Of a stretch of DNA of 64,000 nucleotides, positions 11,471 to 23,985 are shown in pieces. The stretch covers positions 7,389,501-7,453,500 of the forward strand of contig JAYKKI010000066.1 in NCBI GenBank assembly GCA_039881145.1, given 5' to 3'. This stretch comes from Druceiella hillmani (taxonomy: Eukaryota; Arthropoda; Insecta; Lepidoptera; Hepialidae). The notes beneath the pieces were generated by a model. That model was not told the DNA's origin. It worked only from the letters and a program-made list of their open reading frames with translations, and did no database searches. A program made the position numbers and the translations under genes. Every line of letters starts with the position of its first letter. Positions within the stretch are counted from its first letter, which is position 1.

Positions 11471-13325
11471 TATCATCTTTACAATTTTAGATTCTGCATT
11501 ACATAGTTTTAAATTAAAAACGCTGTAGAGATTAATGAACAAATAACGAAAATAAAAATGAGGTAAAAACATAAAAGATCCGAATGCGTTTATATTACGT
11601 GCATATGCACCAAAAAGCTAGAAGTGAGACAACTTCTAAAACAGTTAAAAGTCGTGTTGGAATTTTTCCATCTCTCTTAACATTAATTCCCATAATGGTT
11701 AGTGAGAAGTAGTTCGAGTACATTAGATACTTTCCTAACAAATGTTATAGACACTGGACCGTATGTCAAATTTATTGATTATTAATTAATACTAGAGTAT
11801 AGAGAGAGCCAGAAGAAATTCTAACTCAACGTTCAAGAGTTTTGAGTTTCAGTTTTTTCTAACTGTTTAGTTGAAGTAACGAAAGTGTAATGGGTCCTTA
11901 ACATTTTTAAATTTCAATTCTATTTTTATTTTTCTCTGAGGTATAGCTGTGTGTGATGACCTAACAAAATGACGTATGATCAGTCATTTTGTTAGGTCTA
12001 AATGAACTAAATCGCCTAAGAAATTATATTGCTCAAAAAGCTTTAAGTTTAGTAGACGATTTAATTCATTATGGGAATATTGATCAACTGATATTTTGAG
12101 GGTTAAAAAACTTATGACCACACAACAAATTACACTAATCTGCTAAAAACCGCGTATACCTAGACCTTTTTAAAAAAACACGACTGTTCAGATCGACAGT
12201 TCAGATGACAGCACATAACATGATTGTTCAGATGACAGCACTGTATAGATTCATTAAGGGAGCCATAAAGGCTACATTTTTTAACTGGTTGGGTTCTAGA
12301 TAAATGAACTTAAAAAAAACATTTAACCGTTTTCAAATCATCGCCGAATGAAAAAAGAAGTAAAAATGATAAAATATTAAAGATATCATATCTTATTTCG
12401 AACTTTTGGGGTAAAATATCGTATAAATAAATTTGAAAAATACTACTACAGCTAGAAATTTTTTGAATGAAGTATCATTCCCAAAATTTCTAGCAGTAAG
12501 TGCATTACACAAAAAAATGCAGGTGAATTAAACATCTCCCCATCTTTGGAAGTAAGCAATTATTTTTTATTATATATACTTTTTTTGGAAATTTCTTTTC
12601 TATAACTATACAAATGGAAGGGATATTTAGAAAAGCCAAATTAGTGTATTATTACTAATTGAAGTGGTGCTATTTACTGAAAATATTTTAAATTTCATGT
12701 TTAATTTTACTCCGAATAATTAAATAAATTAATCTTAGAGCTTTAAAGCAACATTAAATATTTTGAAAACATATAAAGGTTTAGTAATGAAATTTTTTAT
12801 AATAAATCATATTTACCTTTAAATAAGATTTAATAATATTTGTAAAAAAAATTTAAATGTTACATTAATAACATAATTTTAAAATCTTATCTTTACTATA
12901 TTGAAAAAGACTTGTATAAAAAGTTGCCTAGGTATAAATTAACACACTGAAGAGCAAGACAAAAAACATACAAAACATATGATCTAATTTAAGATCAAAC
13001 ACTGAAGCTGTTATTCATTGAAGCTTGGATTAGATTTACGTACAAGTCGACGACCCATGAGAATCTGTCCAACACTAATAGGAAGAGAGAGAAAATATTA
13101 ATTGGATAACTACATGTTATATAAAAATGTCATGTTCTATAAAAAATACGAAAACGGGAAAAATAATAAACATATGACTGAATGCCCAGTGACAGAGACG
13201 GAAAACATTTAGTCGACGTCGCATGTTTCTTAAGATATATTTCGGTCGATGGAAAATCAACTACCAACCTTGATGACAATTGTTCCACTTCGTTATGCGT
13301 AATTCCTATCATCTTTAATTTAGAG
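11471..13325. other. Gene-less stretch with several small repeats
   Basis: 11805-11890 is a diverged copy of 36125-36205 (shared AAATTCTAACTCAAC). 11958-11973 and 11983-11998 form a perfect 16-bp hairpin. 12199-12213 and 12226-12240 are direct repeats (GTTCAGATGACAGCA). 12451-12470 and 12475-12494 form a 20-bp hairpin with two mismatches and a 4-nt loop. The remainder shows nothing recognisable. Confidence 0.75.
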
Positions 13326-13581
13326 TTAACCCTTAACCACCTACCAGCGTTCTCCGAGACCGCAACGTATTTTTGAATTCAAATTTTTCGATGTGTGTGT
13401 GTCGGACAGCAGAGCGCGTCTATATACCTTTTCTGCAAAGTATCGTGCTTGCGCTCGACAAATGTAGACGTGCGCGTGTCTGACCTGAGTAAATAAAAGT
13501 TTTATGTTAGCCGTGTGCGTGACCGCACGTAGGTGGTTGAGGGATTTTTAGGATTTATTTTTTTGTTGTTTTAGTGTCAAA

Positions 13582-14296
13582 ATGAATCAACACGATGAAA
13601 ATATTGAATGATAGCTACAGGAAGAGACATCAGTCGAAGAAGGTATACTGGAAGAGGGCTGCAGTGACGTGGAACCCGATGTAACCGAAGACCTAATGCA
13701 GGTTGAAGACTGTTAATCCGGGTTTGAAATTATGGGCGATGTGGATGATGATGATCTAAATATTCCTATTCAACATAAACCAACAGTAATTTCAAGGTAA
13801 TGATCAGCAACGGAGTCGGTACAAGGGAGTGACACTTCTTGATCCAAGATGCTGAAACTACTCCACTTCTCGTCGAACACGTAGATGGCCTTTGGTTATA
13901 TTCTACAGAATGTTAGACATCTGTGCTTCGAATTCCTATGTCATCAGTTGCAGTAATCAAGAGCAGAAGACTCAAAGCGAATTCAAATTCTGAAAAAAAT
14001 TGGCAGAACAGCTTAGTAGACCGCACATGGAGCATCGAGAAAAAAATTATCACGTTCAGAGGGACATCAGGAATTCTATTCGCCGAGTTCGGCAGAACTG
14101 GAAAGAATTACCAACCATTTCTGATGCAGAAAACCTTCAAGTCTGTAAAACGTGTATCACATGTGATCCAAAAAAAAAACACAAGACGGCTTACTTATGT
14201 TTCGTGTGCAAGGTACCGATTTGTTTAGAGTGTTCGAAAAAATGTGCTGTAACTGCCGCGAAAAATTGTAAATGTTTAGGTATTGCAATTTCGTAA
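13582..14296 (+). pseudogene. piggyBac-like transposase remnant (N-term + C-term only)
   Basis: The start (ATG 13582, MNQHDENIE) and the following acidic stretch (SDVEPDVTEDLMQ, MGDVDDDD) match the acidic N-terminus of piggyBac transposases. After about 13800 the sequence jumps to the C-terminal part: a Thr-Arg-Arg-Trp-Pro motif (TRRWPLVIFYRMLDICASN, ~13878-13935) that normally follows the third catalytic Asp. Then comes a cysteine-rich zinc-binding domain at 14140-14265 (CKTCITCDP, CFVCKVPICLECSKKC). All three catalytic Asp motifs are missing, so it cannot be an active transposase. Several frame changes and stops are present. The cysteine domain is the best-preserved part and is open as a 98-codon frame. 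Confidence 0.85.
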
Positions 14297-14485
14297 TTGT
14301 TTTTATTTAATGTTTAATTTTTTGGTTCATTTTATAATTACTTTACTCAATTTATAAAAAAATAATACAAAGAAGTCGAAATTTTAAGATACAGATTTCG
14401 TTATTTTAGAATAGTGTTTCTTTTTGTGTTATAACTGTTATTTTATAAAGATTTCAAGAATAATTCGAAATTCTAAAGCGAATAT

Positions 14486-14526
14486 TGTTATATATATACA
14501 ATATATATATATAACAATATATTCCA
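14486..14526. repeat. (TA)n-containing palindrome inside the piggyBac relic
   Basis: AATATTGTTATATATATA and its near complement meet around CAATAT. A small TA-rich palindrome near the right end of the element. Confidence 0.8.
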
Positions 14527-14586
14527 AATTAAAAGTAATAACATGCCATCGGTCTCACAGACCGCACGTAGGTAGTTAAAGAATAA

Positions 14587-15500
14587 AATTAGGTGGTAGT
14601 AAATAACGAATTTAAACTTTGACTGCTTCTGTTCCCATTTTACAAAAATTGTAAATACGATTGGATTTGATGCCACATCTTAGACATCGAATAAAGGCAA
14701 AATTAATTTTTTGATTTAAAAAATGATATGAACAAACCTATTTCAAGAATGTTTTGTTATATCAAATCCTCAATAATATATTTCTTCTTGCAATATATAC
14801 TTGAAATAACACACAATATACCTATATTTATAAACTATTAATACGTCAACAATAAATATTAAATGTTATTATTAAAAGAGAAATACACAATAAAAAACAG
14901 TAAATGTAATAATATTAAATGAAGATTATTCTTCCACTAAAACGTCAAATATACCTCATATTGGAGTTAAACTAACATCAACACACCTAAACGTTTTATC
15001 TCCCAAGAGGATTCCTTTAAAAACCGCGGTCAAAGCAACTAAAACTTTCGATTGAACTAAATACTTTTAATTATTTCATTAAAATTTAGTTTCTATGTGC
15101 GGACGCTATAAAGTCCTCAAACTTAAATACTACTTTATCAACTTAAATATTATTAAATATAACTTTTATCCTTATTACTTTAAAGTAATATCATAGCGGA
15201 GAACTTTGAAATAAACGAATGTGAAATATTTAGTTTATTTATTTTAGGCACTGTAAATTTTACGTTTAATTTTTTTCTATATAGTATATTGATTTTCTTA
15301 AGAATCTATAATCACATAGAAAATTTTCTTGATATAATTATCGTTTGATAATTAAATTATAACACAAATCAAGTAAAGGAGTCATCAGTAGCAGCCTAAA
15401 CGGTTTCTCTACATTTGACGTATAAAAATAATAAAAACCTTGAATAACATAGAGCAATATTTATCGAAGCAAATTTACCGATAATATCATGACCTATATT
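14587..15500. other. AT-rich stretch, no gene recognised
   Basis: Nothing recognised. Confidence 0.55.
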
Positions 15501-15665
15501 GTGGTTCGTGATTGGCGCATCGGTTTACCAATCATAATGCTTTAAAATGCATTAGCTCCCTTTTCTACCAATTATAATGCTTTAAAATGCTTAGTCTCCC
15601 AATCGTGGTCCGTGATTGGTGCATCGGTCCAGCAATTATAATGTTTTAAAATGCCTAATGTCATT
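15501..15665. repeat. Direct repeats, ~104-bp period
   Basis: GTGGTTCGTGATTGG (15501) recurs as GTGGTCCGTGATTGG (about 15605). The segment CAATYATAATGYTTTAAAATGC appears three times in the block. A partly expanded tandem repeat; no known family recognised. Confidence 0.8.
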
Positions 15666-16736
15666 TCATTTAATCGAAGGTTACTATGTCTCCTCTTCAA
15701 CTTTCCGTGAGTTTTGGTATCTTTCCGTTTCATACTGCATTTGTTTTATTATACCTCATAACAGGAGGTCTATACTTTTAGTAGACAAAACGTAAATGCT
15801 CAATATGTATCAATATGTAATTACTACAATAGTTCCTACTACTACAAAAGGCTAACTAGTTCATGTTACGAATATAATAAAAAGTTAATTTATTAACATT
15901 TAATAATAATTTATAATATGCTATAATAAATATTAAGTAAAAGGTTTAAAAGCCTAATTACAAAAATAATACATGAAATAATATCGGATTTCTTTTTTAT
16001 GTTTAACGTGTTTTCGGGAATTAAAACCATAATTCGAAAGGCCTCCAAATTTTTTTCTCAGCTAATTTCTCATTTACTCCTATTATCATTAATTGTTTAT
16101 GGAGGTACTGCCCTGATCTTAATAAGGAATATAAAACAAGTAAGAATCGCTACAGAGTTTATGCAACCGGGTCTATTTCGACTTCAGAAAATATGATAAT
16201 ATTTCTGAACAAATGTCACCTCTCAAATGGTGGGAGATCCGCGATAAATTCTAACTTTACACAGTAAGACTTCTCTTCATTATATTGAAAAACTTTCAGA
16301 TTTATTTTATTGGAAGTTTCAAAGGTCTACTCATGTTACGTTACGCTCTGAAAACTTACTCACTTACATATTCCAAATAAACTTCTATTTCTTACGAAAA
16401 ATTACTTACAAAACCTTAAAATGGATCCTCATACTAGGAAAATAACTTCAATAATAATTTTTAACGATTGAGTAAAAAAGTCCTATCCCACCTGGACACT
16501 AATGATCTCGATTTCTGTTGTCCTTTTTTCCATAGCAATATATGAGAAAGTTTTGTGTTATTTATTTTTTTTTATTACCTTTAAGTGTAATTTTAATTTA
16601 TCTATATTTAATTTCGTAAACTTGTCGGCTGGAAGACATTCCTCCTGTAGAAATCAGTCCTGCATATGTACTTAATATTAAAGATGATAAATAAATAAAT
16701 AAATGCAATGTGTACCCCATTTCAACCATTAGTTTT
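15666..16736. other. No gene recognised; possible LINE 3' tail at 16688-16704
   Basis: A run of AAAT units (16688-16704) follows a slightly GC-richer patch (16620-16680). This is the usual look of the 3' end of a non-LTR retrotransposon in plus orientation, but no reverse-transcriptase sequence is visible upstream. The rest is AT-rich with nothing seen. Confidence 0.35.
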
Positions 16737-16853
16737 ATTCACAATTAAATGGAACTAAGTGATGTAGTATTACTTCTACTTTCTTTAATTTCTTTACCTA
16801 GGTTTCGTTGTATTACAACATCTTCAGGTGGGATATTAGCAAAAGCTTTGGTA
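16737..16853. mobile_element. Foldback repeat, copy 2 (single arm)
   Basis: Matches the left arm of the 6468-6755 element from ATTCACAATTAAAT through TAGGTTTCGTTGTATTACAA and CAGGTGGG, then stops within the spacer (ATATTAGCAAA, shared with copy 3). The opposite arm is absent. Read on the minus strand it carries CTGAAGA, the GTTGT/ACAAC stem and GAAACC, but a deletion of the CGAC stretch removes the cleavage-site side of the hammerhead-like motif. Confidence 0.85.
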
Positions 16854-16952
16854 TATACATATATACGCATCTTATGGAGGTAAATGAATGTTTGTTTAGA
16901 TTTATTTCCTACTTCTGTCCAAATCGTAATGACTACAATACCCTTCTTAACT

Positions 16953-17024
16953 ATTATGAGAACTGACAAAGATAAAAAATGGTTTTACATTATGAGAACT
17001 GACAAAGATGAAAAAGGATTTTAC
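16953..17024. repeat. Tandem duplication, 36-bp unit
   Basis: ATTATGAGAACTGACAAAGA begins at 16953 and again at 16989; the two units differ at only a few positions. Confidence 0.9.
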
Positions 17025-19086
17025 ATTTGTAATATCAACTTTATCTCAAACACATAACGAAATATCACAATGGTTTCGAATATGGTTCTGAAAGTATTCC
17101 CTGCTTTATAAACGAATGCAAGTTCAAATTTGGAAGCTGGTTGTTCTATTCGATTGATTTGAAGTTTGCTTTATGTTAATTTACCACCCACTTGTAAATA
17201 CCTTGTTACTCGGTTATTTTTTAACTGCCCGTTTATTTCGATTCATGGAAATTAGATTCCATGAGGCAATGTGAACAACTGTGCTTTATGGATATTTTAA
17301 TCGTTTTCATCAAGCATAAATAATAAAATACTCTCCAGTAAAACATGAGTGCCCATTCATCTTCAAAAAAAATCTAGTCAATTATGCACATGAATCATGA
17401 ATCGTTAGTATTTAAATGCAATGTTCCTTGTACTATTCATAACAATCAATGTCTTAAAGGTTGAAATAATATAAATGCTTGGTTGTTTTTATTGACGTGC
17501 CTATGGCTTGTGCACAAAGTGAAGAAAAAAGGAAAAATATTTCAGATGCAGCCAAAGGTGTTGAGTAGAGCTCCAGCCACTTCATCAGCCTTGTCCGAGA
17601 ATAGGATGTTTTAAATCCTGTTGGCGTCGATTTTGAAGAAAGCCGATGCAATTGCTGGACATGAAAGTATATATCGAAGGTCCAGTCGCGTATTAGAGCA
17701 ATGTGAGCATGTTGATGTGTAATTCCTTGTTCCGCCTGGCATGATTTTCATGCGTTTCAGGTGTCTAATTCTCAAACTAGTACAATAAAAGTGTTTGGTG
17801 ATATTTAAATGTATTTCTTATACGTGTTTATAACATAAATTCAATTTTATTACTTTATTGTAATTATTTTATATTTATATCAATAAATAATATTTACATT
17901 ATGCGGTCTTTCAGTCTATCATAACTCTCAGCTGTATTTTAATACCTTTGTACCCAAAGTTTATTAATACATTAAAACATGGAGAACCATCTCACCTTAT
18001 GAACTCTAAATTGCTATCTACCAACCTTTTAAACTAAGTGTTTATTACCCACTTATCTAACAAAATTTGTCAGTACGACTTTTAGTGTTTTCCTTTCTGC
18101 AGTGATAGAATATAAATGCGACAAATTGTTAAATTGTATAGTCCTTAAAACTGAATGAGTTTCTTCATAAAATTTCATGTTTGCAAAATTTATAATAAAA
18201 AAAACCAGTTTAAGCTTGTATATGTGTTCTATTCAGCACAAGTATTCCAAGTTTACTGCAAATGTTAGTCATGAAATTAGTCATTTGTACATTAAGCATA
18301 TTCTCAATTATGATCATGTCCTTTCTAAAATGTCTAAGGTATTACTTTTTCTTAACTAGAATCGTCAATCTAGTGCATTGTTGCAATCACAAACACCTAT
18401 AAATGGATCACCAGGTTTTTCTCCCGTAAGTTTACCTCAATTCTTACATTAGCTTAGCATTCATTAATTGATCCTCTCAGCACAGTGAATGTTTCCAACA
18501 TTGTTAGAAGTTGGAACACTTAAGTTACATCAGCAAACAATTTTGCAGACGGTTATAGCAATTTTTTTTTATTAACGGCTTGTTGTCGGACTCCATCTCA
18601 TCTAGTTACTCACGTAATTTTAGAAAAATGTTAGCTGCCAACTGAACAAATACTAATTATGGATAGTAAAATGATATCGATATAAACTGAGTTTTAAAAT
18701 GTCTTTAAAAATACGATCGCACTTATGAAATTGTCCGTTTTAAAATTTTGTGAAGTTCGGTTTGAACGTATGTTATAACTTTATATTTATGGGTCTATAA
18801 GTTAAAAAGGATGCGATTCTAGAAGAAAGACGTATCAAAACTGATATGACTGTATTTTATTAAATAAATATTAGAAATAACATTTTATATTTTTCATTAA
18901 ATTTTTTTAGCATAGCCCTTTTGAAGTAACCGTCACATAAACATATAATTTTGTTATTCTTTATTTTTAGTGCCACCGTATAATTAAAAATAGAAATGTG
19001 TACTACACATCGAAAAAGAATTAAATAAAATTATTATCACAACACTAAATATCATAGTACTTGCCCATTGTCCAGTCGGTGCTACG
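17025..19086. other. AT-rich stretch, no gene recognised
   Basis: A patch at 17490-17740 is somewhat GC-richer with readable stretches on both strands, but I recognise no family. Nothing else seen. Confidence 0.5.
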
Positions 19087-19154
19087 GAAGTCAAAAGTTC
19101 ACGATGTTCATAATTGTAACTTTACAAGTATGAACACCGTGAATTTTTGACTTC
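19087..19154. repeat. 25-bp inverted repeat (hairpin), two mismatches
   Basis: Arms 19087-19111 and 19130-19154 around an 18-nt loop. Confidence 0.9.
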
Positions 19155-19736
19155 ATATTACGACCCTAGATGTATCCAAAACATAGAATAATTATTAGCG
19201 GTTCAAAAAACGAACATAATCTTAAATTGTGAAATTTTTAATTTAATCCAATTATAGTGAAGCCATTTTTATAGTAAATATCATGTTGTAATACAAACTG
19301 ATAAACTTCTTAAGAAGTTTTGGAATTAACATGTTGAATGAAAAATTTAATGATCCACCCACATGATTAGATATTTATGAGTACAGAAAAGAAGTATAAT
19401 CGTAATTTATACAAATAGCTCATTGACAAGTCTAAGTTTCAAAGTATTCACTACCCAATTCGAAACAAGGGCAGATCTGTAAATCACCAGCCAACACAAA
19501 TGATAGGTTAAATATATCTAGCGCCTGTTACTTTATTTTGACCTACACTTATGTTTGAAATACGACAACTTCGTGTTTTTGTTTTTTGCAAATAATCTTG
19601 ATCTTTTAGCATATCGGAACCTCCCATGAATTTAGAGTTGTTGACACACATTCGACGTTTGTTCATAATTTGTTAATTTTTTTATCTTCGTAATGAAAAA
19701 GTATCATAAAAAAGCTGTATTAATAGTATTAAATAC

Positions 19737-19793
19737 ACTTTTAACACGAACTTTCATAAGTTTATAAAACTTATGAAAGTACGTGTTAAAAGT
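19737..19793. repeat. 27-bp inverted repeat (hairpin), one mismatch
   Basis: Arms 19737-19763 and 19767-19793 with a 3-nt ATA loop. The very tight loop and single mismatch suggest a recent snap-back event. Confidence 0.95.
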
Positions 19794-20165
19794 TTAATTT
19801 TGCGTTGTACTGTACAATTTTTGTTGTATGATCGATATAGTGGTATATATAGTTATTAATAGCAACATATATAATTTTTATTTTTGGTCGTTGTTACTTT
19901 ACTGTTAACTTAAAATGAATATAAAAACTATGTATACTGATTTTGAAATAAAAAAATTTTAAAAGAATATAACATATGTGATGACGTATTTTCAAAAACA
20001 AATGTTTAATTTATGTTTCTAACTTATAAAATTTGCTGTTTATGGTTATGGCCCACCTTCAAGACTTAAGAGTGTTATTGTGGAAACGATGCAAATTGTT
20101 AAAAAACTCTGCACCGGGGATTTCTGAAATTCACGAAGTCACTAGAATTTTTAATCGTACTTGAA

Positions 20166-20166
<1 letters not shown>

Positions 20167-20254
<88 letters not shown>
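20167..20254. repeat. (TA)n microsatellite with TACATA interruptions
   Basis: A long TA tract with two TAC variants. The overlapping minus-strand open frame is an artefact of this repeat. Confidence 0.95.
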
Positions 20255-20257
<3 letters not shown>

Positions 20258-22249
20258 AAGCGAAAACAATTTTAAATATATATAAATTTTGTAAAACCTG
20301 ATGGGTAAGTCTCTCATGAATTGAAAGAAATTGCTAATTTTTTTGTTGAAATGTAATAAACATAATGACAAAATGTGATAAAAAGAAAACGGTGTTATTT
20401 TTATTATTAATGTATATGGCACTTCAAAAAAATTTCGTCTAAAAATGAACTAACACACCTCGATGTTTATCGGCCGATGTTAAGTAGTTCTCTGTATTAA
20501 AAAGAAAAATAAACATTAAAAATTTTCGCCACAGGAAGATGTTATATTCAACGAACTGTTTGGCAAATAAATTCCAATTATGATGCACAGATTTGTTGAC
20601 TTTTGTTAGTAGTTGCTTGAAAACAGTATAATAGTCCATTTGTAAACTAGAATACATATTTTGGCAAGCTTGTGAGGATTATATTAGAATAATGCAGCTG
20701 CTGAATTAATTTTCCAAAGATATTTCTTTATTTACTTTCAAGATTAATAATGAGTATGCGCATTTTGCAACAAAGATATACCAACAAATATTATTGTGGA
20801 AAGGCCATCTAAAGCTCTTTTAGGGTGGCAAACTACTCCTAAAATTCCTTCACGTCCCAAAAATCAAATAATAACATGTCATTTCTTAATCTTCTGTTAA
20901 AAAAATTGTATATAAACGCTTTCATGGATAGATTTGAAACGATAGTACAAAAAACTAATTTTAGTATACTCTCCCACTAATTCAAAATTGCAGTGATGTT
21001 TCTCGAATGGAATTGATTTCGTTTGACAAGTATTCAAAATTTCCATAAATAATGCAATACTATATACGAGGATGGAAAATAAATGTTAACCGAATTATAG
21101 TTTGCTGATTAATTATATTTATTAACCATGTAATCTAACTTATGTAATCTATATGCTTTTTATGCTAATGTAATCTTGTCTGTAATATAAAATAATATGT
21201 TCATTTATATTTATATGCAAAATTAAACTAAGTGCCAAGATAGAACATCCAAGTATTTGAAGCCAATAATCATGGACACATAATGTATGACATGGCTAAA
21301 TATTCAGCACGTTCGCTTCTAAGTGCTACTGATTTTCGTAAGCCACGTGAATGTCAATTTTCCAATCTGAGGTGTAAAATATATACAAACCCCTCTTTAA
21401 AAATATTACTGTCCTGAAAGTATTGTTTATATATGTGGTAATGTATGAAGCGGTATAACAAAATATAAATTTATGAAACATTCAAAATTTAAATTTATCA
21501 AAATACTCAAAATATATATTTAAAACAAACTTTTAAATCATTATAATTACATTTTTAAATTGTATTATTACAAATCATAATGTTTAGTTTACTAGTTTAT
21601 GGGACATAATAATTATTATCTTATTATCTATTTTACTTGAATTAATTTTTTTGTGAAATTTTATAAACTTACGAAAGTCTAATATAAAAATATTTAATGA
21701 GATATTATCCTTGTATCAATATTAAATTACATAACCTTTACACAAATCAACAAACATGTATTGTATACTCACGTTACAATTAAGTGTTTGTTAATGTATA
21801 CCTGCTTCTGTTTATGTGTATTTACTGTAACTTTATCTTTTATTCTGCGGCGTCCATTATTTTCATAGGAAATCTGTGCCAACGTCAAGTATAGAAAAGA
21901 ATGGCTGCGTGACACTGATTTAATCATATCTCGGATATTTGTCATTCTTGCTCGGTAAGAGAAAAAATAAACTATAAACCAAGACAAAAATTAAATAAGA
22001 CGTAAACTACACTTCAATAAATAAAAGAAGAAATTTCTTTTATTTATATATAATTCAAATGGAAATACAATATAAAAAGGAATACAAATTAAGAGTATAC
22101 AAATATACAAATACACATATGAATTTGAGAGATCGTAAATTTTAATGTCTTTCCTTCTTATGTATGGTATGATTAATTCTGGAACGGGTTTATCGGAAAC
22201 AGATAAAAGGTATCTAATGTTAAGCGACTGAATTTGATATTTCAGTAAG
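20255..22249. other. No gene recognised
   Basis: AT-rich. A minus-strand 72-codon open frame at 21769-21987 has a mildly coding-like centre but no motif I can name. 22030-22250 may be the 3' untranslated part of the adjacent minus-strand LINE relic. Confidence 0.4.
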
Positions 22250-23985
22250 TTATAAATAAACGAAAGAAATTTATAATTTTATTAACATGCTAAAATGAGA
22301 TGATCTAAGTGACCCTCTTTAATTCCACAATCGCAGATTAAAGATATTATGCCATGCAGTTCAGCCAAATAAGTAGGAATAAACAGTGACCCAAACTCAT
22401 GCAAGATAACACAGAAGGTTTCCTTTCAAGAAAACCCGAAGTTTGGGAACCAAGGTTTTTAGGGAATAGAAATTTGGATCTGGAATTATCCAGCACCCTT
22501 GATTTAAGATGATATTTTTTATGCCCTCTACAAGTCAGATCTCAGCCAGAAGTGGGTCAGGTGAAGGAGATCTTCAATAAATTTAAAATTAAAATTTAAA
22601 ATTATTAGCGAGGGACTATAAACTACTCAGTCAGAGAAAGTAAGGAACCTACGCATCTTTTGAAGTCGATTATATTTCATAGCCTCCACTATGGCTTGGT
22701 ACTCCCCGAAGAACTCCAAACATTCCTTTGAAAGGCGGAAATGTTCCGAATGAGAGGTGATTGAGCATAAAACGAGCTCCGACCTAGCCACCTCTTTGAT
22801 TTTTCTGTGTATTCGTCCAAAAATTATTCAAATAGAATAGGAATTAGGAACACTAAAAAGGAATGTATATTAATAAGCCCAAAGAGGAGGATTTCATTGC
22901 ACTCGCTTTTATCCTCAGTACTTGAGACTAAATACGGGTCCACTTATTGGAATTGGTTTTGGATATGAGATCAAGAAGGAATGAACCATAGGTTAGATGA
23001 CTACGTACCGGAATATTGTAATTAACGTTAATTTGGTAGGGTATGAGCCCACCATATTCCAGCAACCGCGCGGAGAACATTTATACTAGCCTGGCATTGG
23101 GAAACGACCTATTCGATGTGAATCTTCCAGGATAATTTTGAGTCTAGGAATATACTTAAAAATTTGGTATTGGAGAGTAGGGATTGAAAAGAATTATAAA
23201 AAATATATAAAGAGGAGTAATTTTTCCTCTAGAAAAGATCATCAAAGCGCTTTTGGATGCTGATAACTCTATATCATGAGAGTAAATCTATTTTTTTGAG
23301 TTAACATGGGCAGAGATTAAAGGATTTTCGGCAACCGTTATTGACTTATCAGGAGAATATATATGCAGATAATCAGGGTATTGTAAAATAAGACGGTAGG
23401 GATTTACTGATGAGTGAATCATACAAGAGAATACATATAAAAGTAAGGAACTTAAAACATAGCATTGGGGGAGACCCCTCCATATAGTTCTTGTTAATGG
23501 AGGAAATTCGTGTATTCTAAGAGTTATAGATCTTTTTAAAAGAAAATTGAGGTGGAAATTTCTAATCTTTTATTTTCTTTAGGATTTTCTCGAAGATTAG
23601 AAGCTTACGACAATGTATATCGTAGGCTGAAGAAAGATCTAAAATACAGCATCGTGGAACTGTTTTCGGGAGTGGGAAAGTCTAATGTCAGTGTTTAAGA
23701 CACCGAGGTTGTTCATTATATTTTAACCATAAAAATTGGTTGCTTGAGAAAATGGAATGATGTTCTGTAAACCATTCTAATCGATTCTTGATCAGGTGTT
23801 TTATTATCTTAACTAAAACAGGAAAATGAGCTATGGGTCTGCAGGAAGAACCTACATTAGGATCTTTGTGAGGTTTGAGAATAGGAATTATTATTTAAGT
23901 TTGACGTGACTTTCGAATATAGCCTGATTTGAAAGTAGAGTTGATAAATAATAGAAAACACCAAAGTACAATACAATTAAGTTAA
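22250..23985 (-). pseudogene. Non-LTR (LINE) retrotransposon relic: RT + RNase H
   Basis: Read on the minus strand from 23985 downwards, fragments appear in the order of a LINE ORF2. First is the fingers region (VGSSCRPIAHFPVLVKII, followed by KNRLEWF, near 23760-23870), then a degraded FLDLSSAYD-like motif near 23610. A degraded GIPQGSVLSP-type segment follows near 23450-23490. Then come SKLSWKIHIE (~23140) and QCQASINVLRAVAGIWW (~23060-23110). RNase H-like sequence (FGEYQAIVEAMKYNRLQKMR then FSD) lies at about 22640-22740. The C-terminal zinc-knuckle-like part (CDCG, then HLDHLILAC) is near 22290-22330. Many stops and frameshifts make it dead. The domain set fits the I/Jockey group of LINEs carrying RNase H. 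The 5' part (endonuclease, ORF1) is missing, as in typical 5' truncation. Confidence 0.85.

Larger units (their letters stand above)
13326..14586 (+). mobile_element. piggyBac-like element, internally deleted
   Basis: The left end begins with TTAACCCTTAACCACCTAC. The right end, read on the minus strand, begins TTATTCTTTAACTACCTACG, so the outer TTAA is mutated on that side but the termini still match. The ends also resemble those of the full-length element at 58613-61068 (TTAACCTTTAACTAC), showing a related family. A second inverted copy of the terminal sequence lies just inside the left end (13521-13543, CCGCACGTAGGTGGTTGAGG), giving a nested ~218-bp block that could move or fold on its own. 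At about 1.26 kb it has lost most of the transposase. Confidence 0.85.

Noticed and set aside
16745..16969. Minus-strand 74-codon frame
   Set aside because: Runs through a non-coding foldback repeat arm; no protein similarity expected.
23409..23440. CTGATGAG (canonical hammerhead box) near 23409, and another near 46676
   Set aside because: No GAAA box or stem partners follow at the right distance.
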